A stretch of DNA of 64,000 bases from Leifsonia xyli subsp. cynodontis DSM 46306 (GCF_000470775.1 NC_022438.1:620001-684000), one strand, 5' to 3'; shown: positions 35,908 to 44,662, numbered from the stretch's first letter. Numbers and translations: made by a program. The notes: a model not told the origin generated them from the sequence alone.

Positions 35908-37014
35908 GTGTGCTGCTCAGGGACGTTGGTTGAGGTGTGACGCGATAGATGGGTGAGGACCTCCCGGTCGAGAGTGGGGCTGTCTAGTTTCCCTGCACTC
36001 GATGACTTAGGAGGTCCTCGTGACCCACGCTAATGCTGCTTTGACTCCTCGCGAATGCCTCCGCCTGGCCCGCCAAGTCGTCGACGACGGCTGGTCCGTT
36101 GCTGCGGCGGCGACCTACTTCCGAGTGTCCTGACGCACCGCGGACCGATGGGCTCGTCGTTACGTGGAGATGGGCGAGGCGGGAATGCTGGACCGTTCGT
36201 CACGGCCGCATCACAGCCCGAACAAGACCCCGCGAAGACTGGTCCGCAAGGTCGTGCATCTGCGGTGGAAGAAGCGGCTGGGACCAGTCGGTATCGGCGC
36301 CCAGCTCGGCATGCCCGCCTCGACCGTTCACACGGTCCTCTCCCGGTGCCGGATCAATCGGCCCAGCCACGTCGACGTCCGCACCGGCGAACCCGCCCGC
36401 CGCTACGAGCACGAGCATCCCGGATCGATGATCCACGTCGACATCAAGAAACTCGGCAACATCCCCGACGGTGGCGGCTGGCGCTACGTCGGACGTCTCC
36501 AGGGAGAGCGGAACAAGGCCATCACCGCGAAGCGGACCGGGAAACACGGGATCACCGGCGACATGATCACCGGCACAGCGTTCGTTCATACCGTCATCGA
36601 CGATCACTCCCGTGTCGCTTACGCCGAGATCCACGACGACGAAACCGCCGCCACTGCAATCGCTGTTCTGCGTCGAGCGGTCGGCTGGTTCGCCAGCCGT
36701 GGCGTCACCGTCGAACAGGTGCTCTCCGACAACGGCTCCGCATACCGCTCATACGCCTGGCGCGACGCTTGCGCCGAGCTCAGCATCCAACCGAAACGCA
36801 CCCGGCCCTACCATCCGCAGACGAACGGCAAGATCGAACGCTTCCACCGCACCCTCGCCGACGGCTGGGCATACGCCCGGCACTACAACTCCGAATCAGC
36901 CCGCCGCAACGCACTCCCGGCCTGGCTGCACTCCTACAATCACCACAGGCCCCACACCGCCATCGGCAGCCAGCCACCCATCAGCAGATTGACCAACGTC
37001 CCTGGGCAACACAC
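35908..37014 (+). mobile_element. IS481-family insertion sequence, copy 1 (complete ends)
   Basis: 1107 bp. The ends GTGTGCTGCTCAGGGACGTT and the complement of the right end GTGTGTTGCCCAGGGACGTT form ~25-bp imperfect inverted repeats. CTAG lies on both sides (35904-35907, 37015-37018) as a 4-bp target duplication. The right CTAG also supplies the TAG stop of the transposase. Its right flank cuts an acyl-CoA dehydrogenase gene, but the missing part of that gene is not on the left flank. A second, truncated copy in the other orientation lies at 56134-57141. Confidence 0.93.
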
Positions 37015-37018
37015 CTAG
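36020..37018 (+). pseudogene. IS481-family transposase with nonsense codon 38
   Basis: GTG 36020 follows an ideal AGGAGG. The first 37 codons (VTHANAALTPRECLRLARQV ... ATYFRVS) are the helix-turn-helix, then a TGA at 36131 replaces what is probably CGA (Arg). The frame continues without break as RTADRWARRYVEMGEAGMLDRSS and the rve integrase core: Asp in IHVDIKKLG, Asp in VLSDNGSAYRS, and Glu in NGKIERFHRTLADGWAY. Internal ATG 36164 could still start the catalytic part alone. The same TGA is in copy 2, so the copies spread after the mutation, perhaps with help in trans, or share it by conversion. Confidence 0.9.
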
Positions 37019-37774
37019 GAGGCGCGCCCCGACACCGGTGTAGACGGCCGCGAGCAGGATCTCGAAGTTCGCGAAGATCGCGAAGACGAGGGGGTCCGGG
37101 TTGGGGCCGGGCTCCAACCAGCGGACGACTCGGTCGGCGCGGGCGAGAGCGCCGTCGAGCACGGTGGTGTTGCTCTGGGTCGCGCGCATCCCGAGCGTGT
37201 CCCAGTCCTCGCGGATCTCGAAACCGCCGCCCGTGCGTTCGATGAAGCCGTAGACGATCTTCGGACCGTCGGCGCTCGTCGTGTCGAGGCCCATCGTGCC
37301 GAGCCAGGTCCAGGCGGGGGAGAGGGAGGTGAAGATCTTGGCGCCGAAGAAGCGGTAGCCGCCGTCCGGCTCCGGGCGGGCCTGCGTCCTCGAGCCGAAC
37401 AGCACGAGGTCGTTGCCCGCTTCGCTCAGGCCGAAGGCGAACACCTCGCCGGCCGCGGCCTCCCGGAGCACGAACTTCAGCGAGTCGTCGCCGCGGTCGC
37501 GCAGCGTCTTGGCGATGCCGGTCCAGACGAGGTGCATGTTCACCGCGAGCGCGGTGGCGGGTGCGGCCCCGGCGAGCCGGACCTGGAGCCGCGCGGTCTG
37601 CTCCAGGCTCAGCCCCCGGCCGCCCAGCTCGGTCGGGACGAGCGCTGTCAGGTAACCCGCCTCTGTCAGCTCGGCGAGGTCCTCCGCGAAGAAGCGGTTC
37701 TCGGCGTCGTACTCGGCGGCGCGGCCGCGGAATCGTTCGAGACGCTCCGGGGTCAGGATGTCCTGCTCGGTTAC
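37019..37774 (-). pseudogene. Acyl-CoA dehydrogenase-family flavoenzyme, truncated by IS481
   Basis: The readable frame runs from about 37774 (EQDILTPERLERFRGRAAEYD, near the N-terminus) to the IS junction. It has typical ACAD features: LTALVPTELGGRGLS, EVFAFGLSEAGNDLVLF (FAD region), FFGAKIFTSLSPAW and a central beta domain, ending LLAAVYTGVGARLLG at the CTAG. The C-terminal helical domain with the catalytic base is lost. The apparent first codon is GTA, next to an AAGGAGC, so even the start may be mutated. The remaining ~150 residues are not found elsewhere in the window. Confidence 0.85.
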
Positions 37775-37876
37775 GCTCCTTAGCTTAAGGGAGGCTCTCC
37801 AGCGGAGGGAGTGAGTTTCTTTGGATCGCCTCAGGGCCAGAGTCGAGTGCGCGCGGCATATCGCTGTCCACTGTCG

Positions 37877-38080
37877 TCATATGGCGATGTCCAGCGCGGC
37901 CGTCGCGGCCACCACGCTTTCATCGATGGCCCCCAGTTCCACCAGCGCCGCCATGGCGGCGGCCCCGATCAGCACGCACGTTGTTTCCTGATGCGATCCT
38001 GAGAAGCTGGAGGCGGAGTCCGTCTCGAGTTTGGCGGCGATCCGCTTGTTCACGATCTGAGTGGTTCGTTGCAGAGACAC
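37877..38080 (-). CDS. 67-residue orphan protein with Ser/Thr/Cys patch and hydrophobic end
   Basis: GTG 38080 is preceded by AAGGAA at six bases, a good site, so the gene is likely real. The first ~20 residues are basic/helical (SLQRTTQIVNKRIAAKLETD), the middle is SASSFSGSHQETTC with one Cys, and the last ~32 are Ala/Val/Leu-rich with acidic spots (VLIGAAAMAALVELGAIDES). I recognise no family. The leader-plus-core look recalls peptide precursors, but no modification enzyme is adjacent except the broken acyl-CoA dehydrogenase downstream on the same strand. Confidence 0.45.
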   Translation of the reverse strand: MSLQRTTQIVNKRIAAKLETDSASSFSGSHQETTCVLIGAAAMAALVELGAIDESVVAATAALDIAI

Positions 38081-38599
38081 TATCGTTTCCTTATTCCTGT
38101 CGTTCGGAGGTTCCGCCCGTCACGCGAGGAGAACGCCAGCGGCGAGCTCGGCGTGTCACGTCAGCGCTGTCTGTCGCACGCCGCTGCGCGGAAGACGTCA
38201 CGCGCTGCCGCCGACGGTGAGGAGAGCGGTCGCGATGGTGCCGTTCGGGGTGTGTCCGAGCATGGTCCCCACGTCGGGAGCGGGACAGACTCCTTATCGT
38301 CATCGTTCGGAACACAGCACACGACCCCCCCCGAATTCGAGTTCTGTCCCACCGTCACACGCGGGGGATGCGCTCGACCAGAACCTATCCGTGCCGCGGG
38401 CGATCGGGTGCGCAGCTGAGGGTCATCTCCCGGTCGATCTGAGCGGCAGCATCCGGTTAATGAGAAGCCTTCTCGTTGTTTGGCGCTCCCGATGCGCGGG
38501 GGCGCGCTCGGCGGCCATCGGCTTCTGCGCAGACACGTGCCGGTGATGCGGGAGAGTCCGCCTCACCGCTGGCGGCCATGGCCGAAGCGACTCAGCCGG
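38081..38599. other. 519-base gap without a recognisable gene
   Basis: Frames here are short, Arg-rich and lack ribosome sites. Notable only are the palindrome GAGAAGCCTTCTC (from 38462) and a run of seven C's near 38325. It should hold the promoter of the small gene ending at 37877. It could include decayed coding DNA that I cannot identify. Confidence 0.5.
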
Positions 38600-39811
38600 C
38601 TAGGACGGCTGCACCGGCACCGGCTCGGTGTCCGGGAGGGGCGAGGCGTCGCGTCCCCGCAGGTCCGGGTGGATGCGGTGCGCGAGCGCTGGCACGAGGA
38701 AGCCGACGAACGCGAACCCGCCCGCGATCCAGAACGCGCCGACGGGGCCGCTGCTGTCGATGAGGAAGCCCGCGAGCGCCGAGCCGAGAGCGGCTCCGAT
38801 GAGCTGCCCGGTGCCGACCCAGCCGTAGGCCTCCGCGGTGTCGGAGAACTTCACGCTCGCCGACACGATCGCGAACAGCACCGCCAGGGTGGGCGCGATG
38901 CCGAGACCGGCGACGATGAGCGCGAGCGAGAGGCCCCACCACGACCACAGCATGAAAGTGGAGAGCAGCACGCCGACGAACACGATCAGCATCCGGCGGG
39001 CCGTCGCCCACGGTCCGATCGGGATGTGCCCGAACGCGAGGCCGCCCACCAGTGAACCGAGCGACCAGATCGCCAGCACGATCCCCGCGAACGGCGACCC
39101 CTCGCCGAAGGTCGCCACCACACCGGCTTCGACCGCCGCACAGGAACCGATGAGGAGGAACCCGACGACCGTCGCCAGCAGCACTGGCGGGCGCGAGAGC
39201 ACCACGCCGAAGCGCCGCTTGCTGCGCGGGATGCGCACCCGCCCGACCTCGGGGGAGGAGATGAACCAGAACCCGCCGAGCAGCATGATCGCCACGGACA
39301 TCAGGATGCCCTCGACCGTGCCGATCTGAGTCGAGACGAAGGTGATCGCGACGGGACCGGCGATCCAGATGATCTCCTGCGCGGACGCGTCGAGCGAGAA
39401 CAGCGGGGTCAGCTGCCGCGAGTTGACCATCTTCGGATAGATCGTGCGGACCGCGGGCTGGATGGGCGGCATACTGAGCCCGGCGAAGAACGCGACGGCC
39501 ATCGTGAGCGGGATCGGCATCAGCAGGAGGCCGATCGCGGCGACGGCCGCCGCGCACAGGAGCAGCGTCGTCCAGAGCACCGCCCGCATGCCCAGCACGC
39601 CCATCAGCCGGCTGGTCATCGGTCCGGCGATCGCCTGCCCGACGCTCATCGCGCCGAGCACGAGACCGGCCGCGCCGTAGCTGTGGTGGATGTGTTCGAT
39701 GTGCAGGAGGAACGCCAGCGAGAGCATGCCGAAAGGGAACCTGGCGGTCAGCTGCGCGGCGATGATGCGCCCGACCCCGGGTGTTCTCAACAGGCTCGAA
39801 TAGGTGCTCAC
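38600..39811 (-). CDS. MFS transporter
   Basis: 403 residues from GTG 39811 behind GGAGAG. Twelve hydrophobic helices are visible, beginning with GRIIAAQLTARFPFGMLSLAFLL. The conserved intracellular loop 2-3 is present as SRLMGVLGMRAVL. It is a general exporter type of the major facilitator family. The substrate cannot be predicted. Divergent from nrdA. Confidence 0.88.
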   Translation of the reverse strand: MSTYSSLLRTPGVGRIIAAQLTARFPFGMLSLAFLLHIEHIHHSYGAAGLVLGAMSVGQAIAGPMTSRLMGVLGMRAVLWTTLLLCAAAVAAIGLLLMPIPLTMAVAFFAGLSMPPIQPAVRTIYPKMVNSRQLTPLFSLDASAQEIIWIAGPVAITFVSTQIGTVEGILMSVAIMLLGGFWFISSPEVGRVRIPRSKRRFGVVLSRPPVLLATVVGFLLIGSCAAVEAGVVATFGEGSPFAGIVLAIWSLGSLVGGLAFGHIPIGPWATARRMLIVFVGVLLSTFMLWSWWGLSLALIVAGLGIAPTLAVLFAIVSASVKFSDTAEAYGWVGTGQLIGAALGSALAGFLIDSSGPVGAFWIAGGFAFVGFLVPALAHRIHPDLRGRDASPLPDTEPVPVQPS

Positions 39812-39891
39812 GATCTCTCCACTGTATCGGTCGCCCGCCTCGATCCGGAGGGTGGAATCGGCGGCACGCCGGGTGTGGAAATGTGCATAAC

Positions 39892-39911
39892 TTGTTCACA
39901 TCTGTGGACGA
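39892..39911. promoter_or_regulatory. Two DnaA-box-like 9-mers upstream of nrdA
   Basis: TTGTTCACA (39892-39900) and, on the other strand, TCGTCCACA (complement of 39903-39911) resemble the DnaA box TTGTCCACA with one and two-position differences. DnaA control of nrd operons is known in other bacteria. These are weak matches and could be chance. Confidence 0.35.
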
Positions 39912-39916
39912 CACGC

Positions 39917-39964
39917 CCACTAGATGTGGGGGCATAGAAATGTCGGCCCCCCGCTATATAGTGG
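39917..39964 (+). promoter_or_regulatory. Tandem NrdR-box-like sites
   Basis: CCACTAGATGTGGGGG (39917-39932) and CCCCGCTATATAGTGG (39949-39964) each match most of the NrdR consensus (acaCwAtATaTwGtgt). Their start-to-start spacing is 32 bases, about three helical turns, as typical for cooperative NrdR binding. They lie 98 bases before the nrdA start, over the probable promoter. Confidence 0.75.
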
Positions 39965-40061
39965 TCGAGCGATGAGGCGCCCGGACCTGATCCCCGGAGG
40001 GGCCGAGGCTGTTTCGCAGGACTTCGCCGCTCGTCCGAGCGGCACGCACAGAGGAGAGAAT

Positions 40062-42569
40062 GTGGCCATCACTGTCGTGAAGCGCAACGGCGAGCGGGAG
40101 CCGTACAACGCCAACAAGATCAACCTCGCGATCGAGCACGCTGCGGCGGGGCTGGACGAGAACATCACCTGGGTCACGCAGATCGCGAGCGAGCTCGAGC
40201 TGACCCTGTTCGACGGCATCACCACCCAGCAGCTCGATGAGGCGGTCATCCAGGTCGCGCTCCAGAATGTGAAGGACGACCCCGCCTTCGACATCGTCGC
40301 CGCCCGCCTCCTCCTCAAGACCATCTACAAGCGCGTCCTCGGCGACTACGCCGACGCCGCCGAGCTGGTCGAGCTGCACGCCCGTCACTTCCGCGGCTAC
40401 ATCGAGCGCGGGGTCTCCGAGACCCTCCTCGACTCGCGTTTCACCGCCCTCTTCGACCTCGACCGCCTCGCCGGCCACCTCGACCCCTCGCGCGACGAGC
40501 TGCTCAAGTACATCGGCGTCGTCACCCTCAACAACCGCTACGGCATCAAGGCGCGCAACGGCGACTCGCTCGAGGTTCCGCAGTACTTCTGGATGCGCAT
40601 CGCCATGGGCCTCTCCCTCAACGAGACCGACCCGACGAGCCACGCCATCGCCTTCTACCACAAGATGTCGAATCTCGAATATCTCGCCGCCGGCTCCACC
40701 CTGGTCAACGCCGGCACCGCCTACCCGCAGCTCTCCAACTGCTTCGTCATGGAGATGCAGGACGACATCGAGCACATCGCGAAGTCGGTGCGCGACGTCA
40801 TGTGGCTGACCAAGGGCACCGGAGGCATCGGCCTCTCCGTCACGAAGCTCCGCTCCCAGGGCTCCCCCATCCGCTCGAACAACACCACCTCGACCGGACC
40901 GATCCCGTTCATGCACACGATCGACTCGGTGTTGCGCGCCGTCAGCCGCGGCGGCAAGAAGTTCGGCGCGCTCTGCTTCTACATGGAGAACTGGCACCTG
41001 GACTTCCCGGAGTTCCTGGACTTGCGCCAGAACTCCGGCGACCCGTACCGCCGCACCCGCACCGCCAACACCGCGGTCTGGATCAGCGACGAGTTCATGA
41101 AGCGCGTCCAGAACGACGAGGACTGGTACCTCTTCGACCCGTTGGAGGTCGCCGACCTCAACGAGCTGTACGGCAAGGCCTTCTCCGCCCGGTACGCCGA
41201 GTACGTCGCGCTGGCCGAGGCCGGCGAGCTGCGCATGTTCAAGAAGATCGGCGCGCGCGCGCAGTTCAAGGACATCCTGATGAGCCTCCAGACCACCAGC
41301 CACCCGTGGCTGACCTGGAAGGACACCATCAACAACCGTGCCCTCAACAACAACACGGGCACCATCCACCTCTCGAACCTCTGCACCGAGATCACGCTGC
41401 CGCAGGATCGCGACAACGTCTCCGTCTGCAACCTGGCTTCGATCAACCTCTCGCGCCACCTGATCGACGGGAAGAGGGCCAATGGGCTCGAGATGGACTG
41501 GGCCCGCCTCGAGGAGAGCGCGCGTCAGGCGGTCCGCCAGCTGGACAACCTGATCGACATCACGGTGTCGAGTGTGTCGGAGGCGGACTTCTCGAACCAG
41601 CAGAACCGCGCGATCGGCCTCGGCGTCATGGGCTTCACCGATGTGGTGGAGCGTCTGGGCTACAGCTACGAGAGCGAAGAAGCCTACGCCCTCATCGACG
41701 AGATCATGGAGCATGTCTCCTACGCCGCTATCGACGAGAGCGCCGACCTCGCCCAGGAGCGCGGCGCGTACCCGAACTTCGAGGGCTCGCGCTGGTCGAA
41801 GGGCCTCGTGCCCTACGACTCGATCGCGCTGACCGAGGCCGACCGGGGCACCCCGATCACCGTGGACCGCACCATCCGCCTCGACTGGGACCGCCTGCGC
41901 GAGAAGGTCAAGGGCGGGATGCGCAACGCCACGCTCATGGCGATCGCCCCCACCGCCTCCATCGGCCTGGTCGCGGGCACCACGCCCGGGTTCGATCCGC
42001 AGTTTTCGCAGATCTTCAGCCGGTCGACCTCCTCGGGCAAGTTCCTCGAGGTCAACCGCAACCTGGTCGAGGCCCTGCAGCAGCGCGGCCTCTGGGCGGA
42101 GACCCGGGAGGCGATCCTGCGTTCGCAGGGCGACATCCAGAGCATCCCGGCCATCCCGGACGAGGTCAAGGCGGCGTTCAAGACGAGTTTCCAGCTCTCG
42201 CCGCACGCCTTCATCGAGGTCGCCGCGCGTGCCCAGAAATGGATCGACCAGGCCATCAGCCGCAACATGTACCTGGAGACCCGGGACATCGGCGACATGA
42301 TGGACATCTACTCCGCGGCGTGGGAGAAGGGCGTCAAGACGACGTACTACCTCCACATGAAGCCGCGTCACCAGGCCGAGCAGTCGACCGTCAAAGTTAA
42401 CAAGGCAGAAGAGATCTCGGGCGGCCGCAAGGGCTTCGCCAGCGTGGGCGCGGGTGCTCCCGCGCCCACCGAGGCCTCACCTGCGCCGGCCCCCGTCGCC
42501 CCGGCCCGTCGTGGCTTCGGCTTCGGCGGTCTGGCCTCCGGCAGCGCCGCGGGCGGTGAGAGCGCATGA
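40062..42569 (+). CDS. nrdA: Ribonucleoside-diphosphate reductase alpha subunit (class I), C-terminal cysteine pair out of frame
   Basis: 835 residues from GTG 40062 behind GAGGAGAG. An ATP-cone (TVVKRNGEREPYNANKINLA) precedes the catalytic barrel: substrate-site Cys in YPQLSNCFVMEM, thiyl Cys with Asn/Glu in LSNLCTEITLP, redox partner Cys in VCNLASINLS, the PTASIG loop (AIAPTASIGLVAGTTPGF) and the Tyr pair in VKTTYYLHMKPRH. The tail after KVNKAEEISGG is Ala/Pro/Gly-rich and has no cysteine at all. The expected redox-active pair (…CESCQ) appears instead in an ORF one frame back (42566-42661) that overlaps this stop. The protein should reduce ribonucleotides, but re-reduction by thioredoxin would fail unless the frames are joined. 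Confidence 0.95.
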   Translation: MAITVVKRNGEREPYNANKINLAIEHAAAGLDENITWVTQIASELELTLFDGITTQQLDEAVIQVALQNVKDDPAFDIVAARLLLKTIYKRVLGDYADAAELVELHARHFRGYIERGVSETLLDSRFTALFDLDRLAGHLDPSRDELLKYIGVVTLNNRYGIKARNGDSLEVPQYFWMRIAMGLSLNETDPTSHAIAFYHKMSNLEYLAAGSTLVNAGTAYPQLSNCFVMEMQDDIEHIAKSVRDVMWLTKGTGGIGLSVTKLRSQGSPIRSNNTTSTGPIPFMHTIDSVLRAVSRGGKKFGALCFYMENWHLDFPEFLDLRQNSGDPYRRTRTANTAVWISDEFMKRVQNDEDWYLFDPLEVADLNELYGKAFSARYAEYVALAEAGELRMFKKIGARAQFKDILMSLQTTSHPWLTWKDTINNRALNNNTGTIHLSNLCTEITLPQDRDNVSVCNLASINLSRHLIDGKRANGLEMDWARLEESARQAVRQLDNLIDITVSSVSEADFSNQQNRAIGLGVMGFTDVVERLGYSYESEEAYALIDEIMEHVSYAAIDESADLAQERGAYPNFEGSRWSKGLVPYDSIALTEADRGTPITVDRTIRLDWDRLREKVKGGMRNATLMAIAPTASIGLVAGTTPGFDPQFSQIFSRSTSSGKFLEVNRNLVEALQQRGLWAETREAILRSQGDIQSIPAIPDEVKAAFKTSFQLSPHAFIEVAARAQKWIDQAISRNMYLETRDIGDMMDIYSAAWEKGVKTTYYLHMKPRHQAEQSTVKVNKAEEISGGRKGFASVGAGAPAPTEASPAPAPVAPARRGFGFGGLASGSAAGGESA

Positions 42570-42661
42570 GCGCCACACCGTCCCAGGAGCCGGGCGTCTT
42601 CGAAGGATACTCCGTGCCGGTCGACCCGATGGATGCTCTGCAGTGCGAGTCCTGCCAATAG
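42566..42661 (+). CDS. 31-codon ORF encoding the probable NrdA C-terminal CxxC tail
   Basis: ATG 42566 overlaps the nrdA stop in ATGA and reads MSATPSQEPGVFEGYSVPVD then PMDALQCESCQ, stop TAG 42659-42661. The ending Cys-Glu-Ser-Cys-Gln is the style of the C-terminal redox pair of class I NrdA proteins, which the nrdA frame itself lacks. The likeliest reading is that an indel near 42540-42565 (GC-rich) separated the tail from nrdA. Alternatives are a programmed -1 frameshift or a coupled mini-protein that supplies the cysteines in trans. Confidence 0.7.
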   Translation: MSATPSQEPGVFEGYSVPVDPMDALQCESCQ

Positions 42662-42706
42662 TCCGCGATATGAACGTCAGCAGCAGTAACAGAGGAGAGT
42701 AACGAC

Positions 42707-43696
42707 ATGGGCATCCTGGGCACCGGCATCGAAGAGGGTCTCTTGCTCAAGCCGGTCACGTACCAGTGGGCGATGGACCTCTACGACCAGGCCGTCGCGA
42801 ACACCTGGTTCCCGAACGAGATCCAGCTCGGCGAGGACATCGCGGACTTCAAGAAGATGACCGATGAGGAGCGTCACGCGGTCACCTTCTTGATGAGCTA
42901 CTTCAACCCGAACGAGCTCTTGGTGAACAAAGCTCTCGCGTTCGGCGTCTACCCCTACATCAACGCGGCCGAGGCGCACCTCTACCTCGCCAAGCAGATG
43001 TGGGAGGAGGCCAACCACTGCATGTCGTTCGAGTATGTCCTCGAGACCTTCCCGATCGACCGCGAACAGGCTTACAACTCCCATGTGGACGTGCCCTCGA
43101 TGGCGCGCAAGGAGGAGTTCGAGGTCCGTTTCATCAAGCGGATGACCGAGCAGGCGCTCGATATCACGACGACCGAAGGCAAGCAGGACTTCATCCGCAA
43201 CCTCATCGCGTACAACGTGATCCTGGAGGGCATCTGGTTCTACTCGGGCTTCATGGTCGCGCTCTCGTTCCGCCAGCGGAACCTGCTGCGCAACTTCGGC
43301 TCGCTCATCGACTGGGTGGTGCGCGACGAGTCGCTGCATCTGAAGTTCGGCATCAACCTCATCCTCGCCGTGCTGGAAGAGAACCCGGATCTGCAGACGC
43401 CGGAGTTCGCCACCGAGATCCGCCAGATGATCCTGGACGCGGTGGAAATGGAGGAGCAGTACAACCGCGACCTCCTGCCCGGCGGCATCCTGGGTCTCAA
43501 CGCCAACTACATCAACCAGTACGTCCGGTACCTGGCCGACCGCCGTCTGGAGGAGCTCGGCTTCGAGGCCGAGTACAAGGTCTCCAACCCGGCCAAATGG
43601 ATGGCGACCGCCAACGACACCCTGGAACTGGTCAACTTCTTCGAGTCGACCAACACCTCGTACGAGTCGAACGCGAAAGCGTCGACCGGCCGCTGA
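42707..43696 (+). CDS. nrdB: Ribonucleotide reductase beta subunit, class Ic-like (Phe in place of radical Tyr)
   Basis: 329 residues behind AGAGGAGAG. The ferritin-like fold has six metal ligands with E. coli NrdB spacing: Glu70 (NPNELLVN), Glu101 and His104 (EEANHCMSFEYV), Glu174 (ILEGIWFY), Glu208 and His211 (RDESLHLKFG). The residue four after the first His, the radical Tyr122 in E. coli, is Phe108, and the first ligand is Glu rather than Asp. Both are the marks of the class Ic (Chlamydia-type, Mn/Fe) subunit. The C-terminus is Ser/Asn/Thr-rich (FESTNTSYESNAKAS). It sits 45 bases after the CxxC mini-ORF in one operon with nrdA. Confidence 0.96.
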   Translation: MGILGTGIEEGLLLKPVTYQWAMDLYDQAVANTWFPNEIQLGEDIADFKKMTDEERHAVTFLMSYFNPNELLVNKALAFGVYPYINAAEAHLYLAKQMWEEANHCMSFEYVLETFPIDREQAYNSHVDVPSMARKEEFEVRFIKRMTEQALDITTTEGKQDFIRNLIAYNVILEGIWFYSGFMVALSFRQRNLLRNFGSLIDWVVRDESLHLKFGINLILAVLEENPDLQTPEFATEIRQMILDAVEMEEQYNRDLLPGGILGLNANYINQYVRYLADRRLEELGFEAEYKVSNPAKWMATANDTLELVNFFESTNTSYESNAKASTGR

Positions 43697-43828
43697 GCCG
43701 GCTCGCTCCCCGTCGACGGCGCCCCGGACCGGCAGGATCCCGGGGCGCCGTCGCGCGTCCTCAGCCGTGGTCGTCCTCGGCTCCGGACGCCGTCTCTTGC
43801 GTCACGGCGCCCTCTCTAGGATGAGGGG

Positions 43829-44662
43829 GTGACCTCTCCACTCGTCTCCGCCTCCGACCTCGCCGTCGCTCTGGCCGGACCCCGCCCGCCCGTCGTCCTC
43901 GACGTGCGCTGGAAGCTCGGCGGACCGCCCGGAGCCGGCGAATACGCGAAGGGACACCTCCCCTCCGCGGTCTACGTCGACCTCGACACCGAGCTGGCCG
44001 GCCACGGCGCGCCGACCGACGGGCGGCATCCCCTGCCGCCGATCGCGGTGTTCGAGGCGGCGGCGCGCCGCTGGGGAGTGCGCCACGGGGAGGCGGTCGT
44101 CGTCTACGACGATGTCTCCGGCCTCTCGGCGGCCCGCGCGTGGTGGCTGCTCCGGCACGCGGGGGTCGAGGACGTCCGCGTGCTCGACGGTGGCCTGCGA
44201 GCGTGGGAGGGGGCGCTCTCGACGGAGGACGCGCACCCGGAGCGGGGCGATGTCTCGCTGAGCTACGGCGCGCTCCCGACGCTCGACGCGGACGGCGCGG
44301 CCGCGGTCGCCCGCGACGGGGTGCTCCTCGACGCCCGCGCGGGGGAGCGTTACCGGGGAGAGGCCGAACCCGTGGACCCGAGGGCCGGGCACATTCCGGG
44401 GGCCGTCAGCGCTCCGACGGCCGGCAATGTCGGGCCGGACGGGCGCATGCTCGCCCCGGCTGCGCTCGCCGAGCGGTTCGCCGCCCTGGGGGTGAGGCCG
44501 GAGGCGTCGGTGGGCGTGTACTGCGGGTCGGGCGTCACTGCCGCGCACGAGGCTTTGGCGCTGGAGGCCGCGGGGCTGCCGATGCCGGCGCTGTACCCGG
44601 GCTCGTTCTCGGCGTGGTCGAACGACCCGGCGCGGGAGGTCGCGGCTGGAGCCGAGCCGTGA
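43829..44662 (+). CDS. Thiosulfate/3-mercaptopyruvate sulfurtransferase
   Basis: 277 residues from GTG 43829. Two rhodanese domains are present. The N-terminal one has no Cys at the loop (VVVYDDVSGLSAARAWW) and is inactive, as usual in the tandem family. The C-terminal one has active Cys in GVYCGSGVTAAHE. CGSGVT favours a sulfurtransferase of mixed specificity. Not part of the nrd unit: a 132-base gap with a GC-rich hairpin (near 43717-43755) separates them. Confidence 0.92.
   Translation: MTSPLVSASDLAVALAGPRPPVVLDVRWKLGGPPGAGEYAKGHLPSAVYVDLDTELAGHGAPTDGRHPLPPIAVFEAAARRWGVRHGEAVVVYDDVSGLSAARAWWLLRHAGVEDVRVLDGGLRAWEGALSTEDAHPERGDVSLSYGALPTLDADGAAAVARDGVLLDARAGERYRGEAEPVDPRAGHIPGAVSAPTAGNVGPDGRMLAPAALAERFAALGVRPEASVGVYCGSGVTAAHEALALEAAGLPMPALYPGSFSAWSNDPAREVAAGAEP

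Noticed and set aside
37015-37018. IS481 copy 1 as a simple insertion within the acyl-CoA dehydrogenase
   Set aside because: CTAG is on both sides, but the left flank is not the rest of the gene, so a four-base palindromic match alone does not prove simple insertion.
39954-42371. Uninterrupted 805-codon minus-strand frame opposite nrdA
   Set aside because: It is the GC-rich shadow of a well-supported nrdA: Val/Asp/Arg-rich, with no motif or ribosome site.
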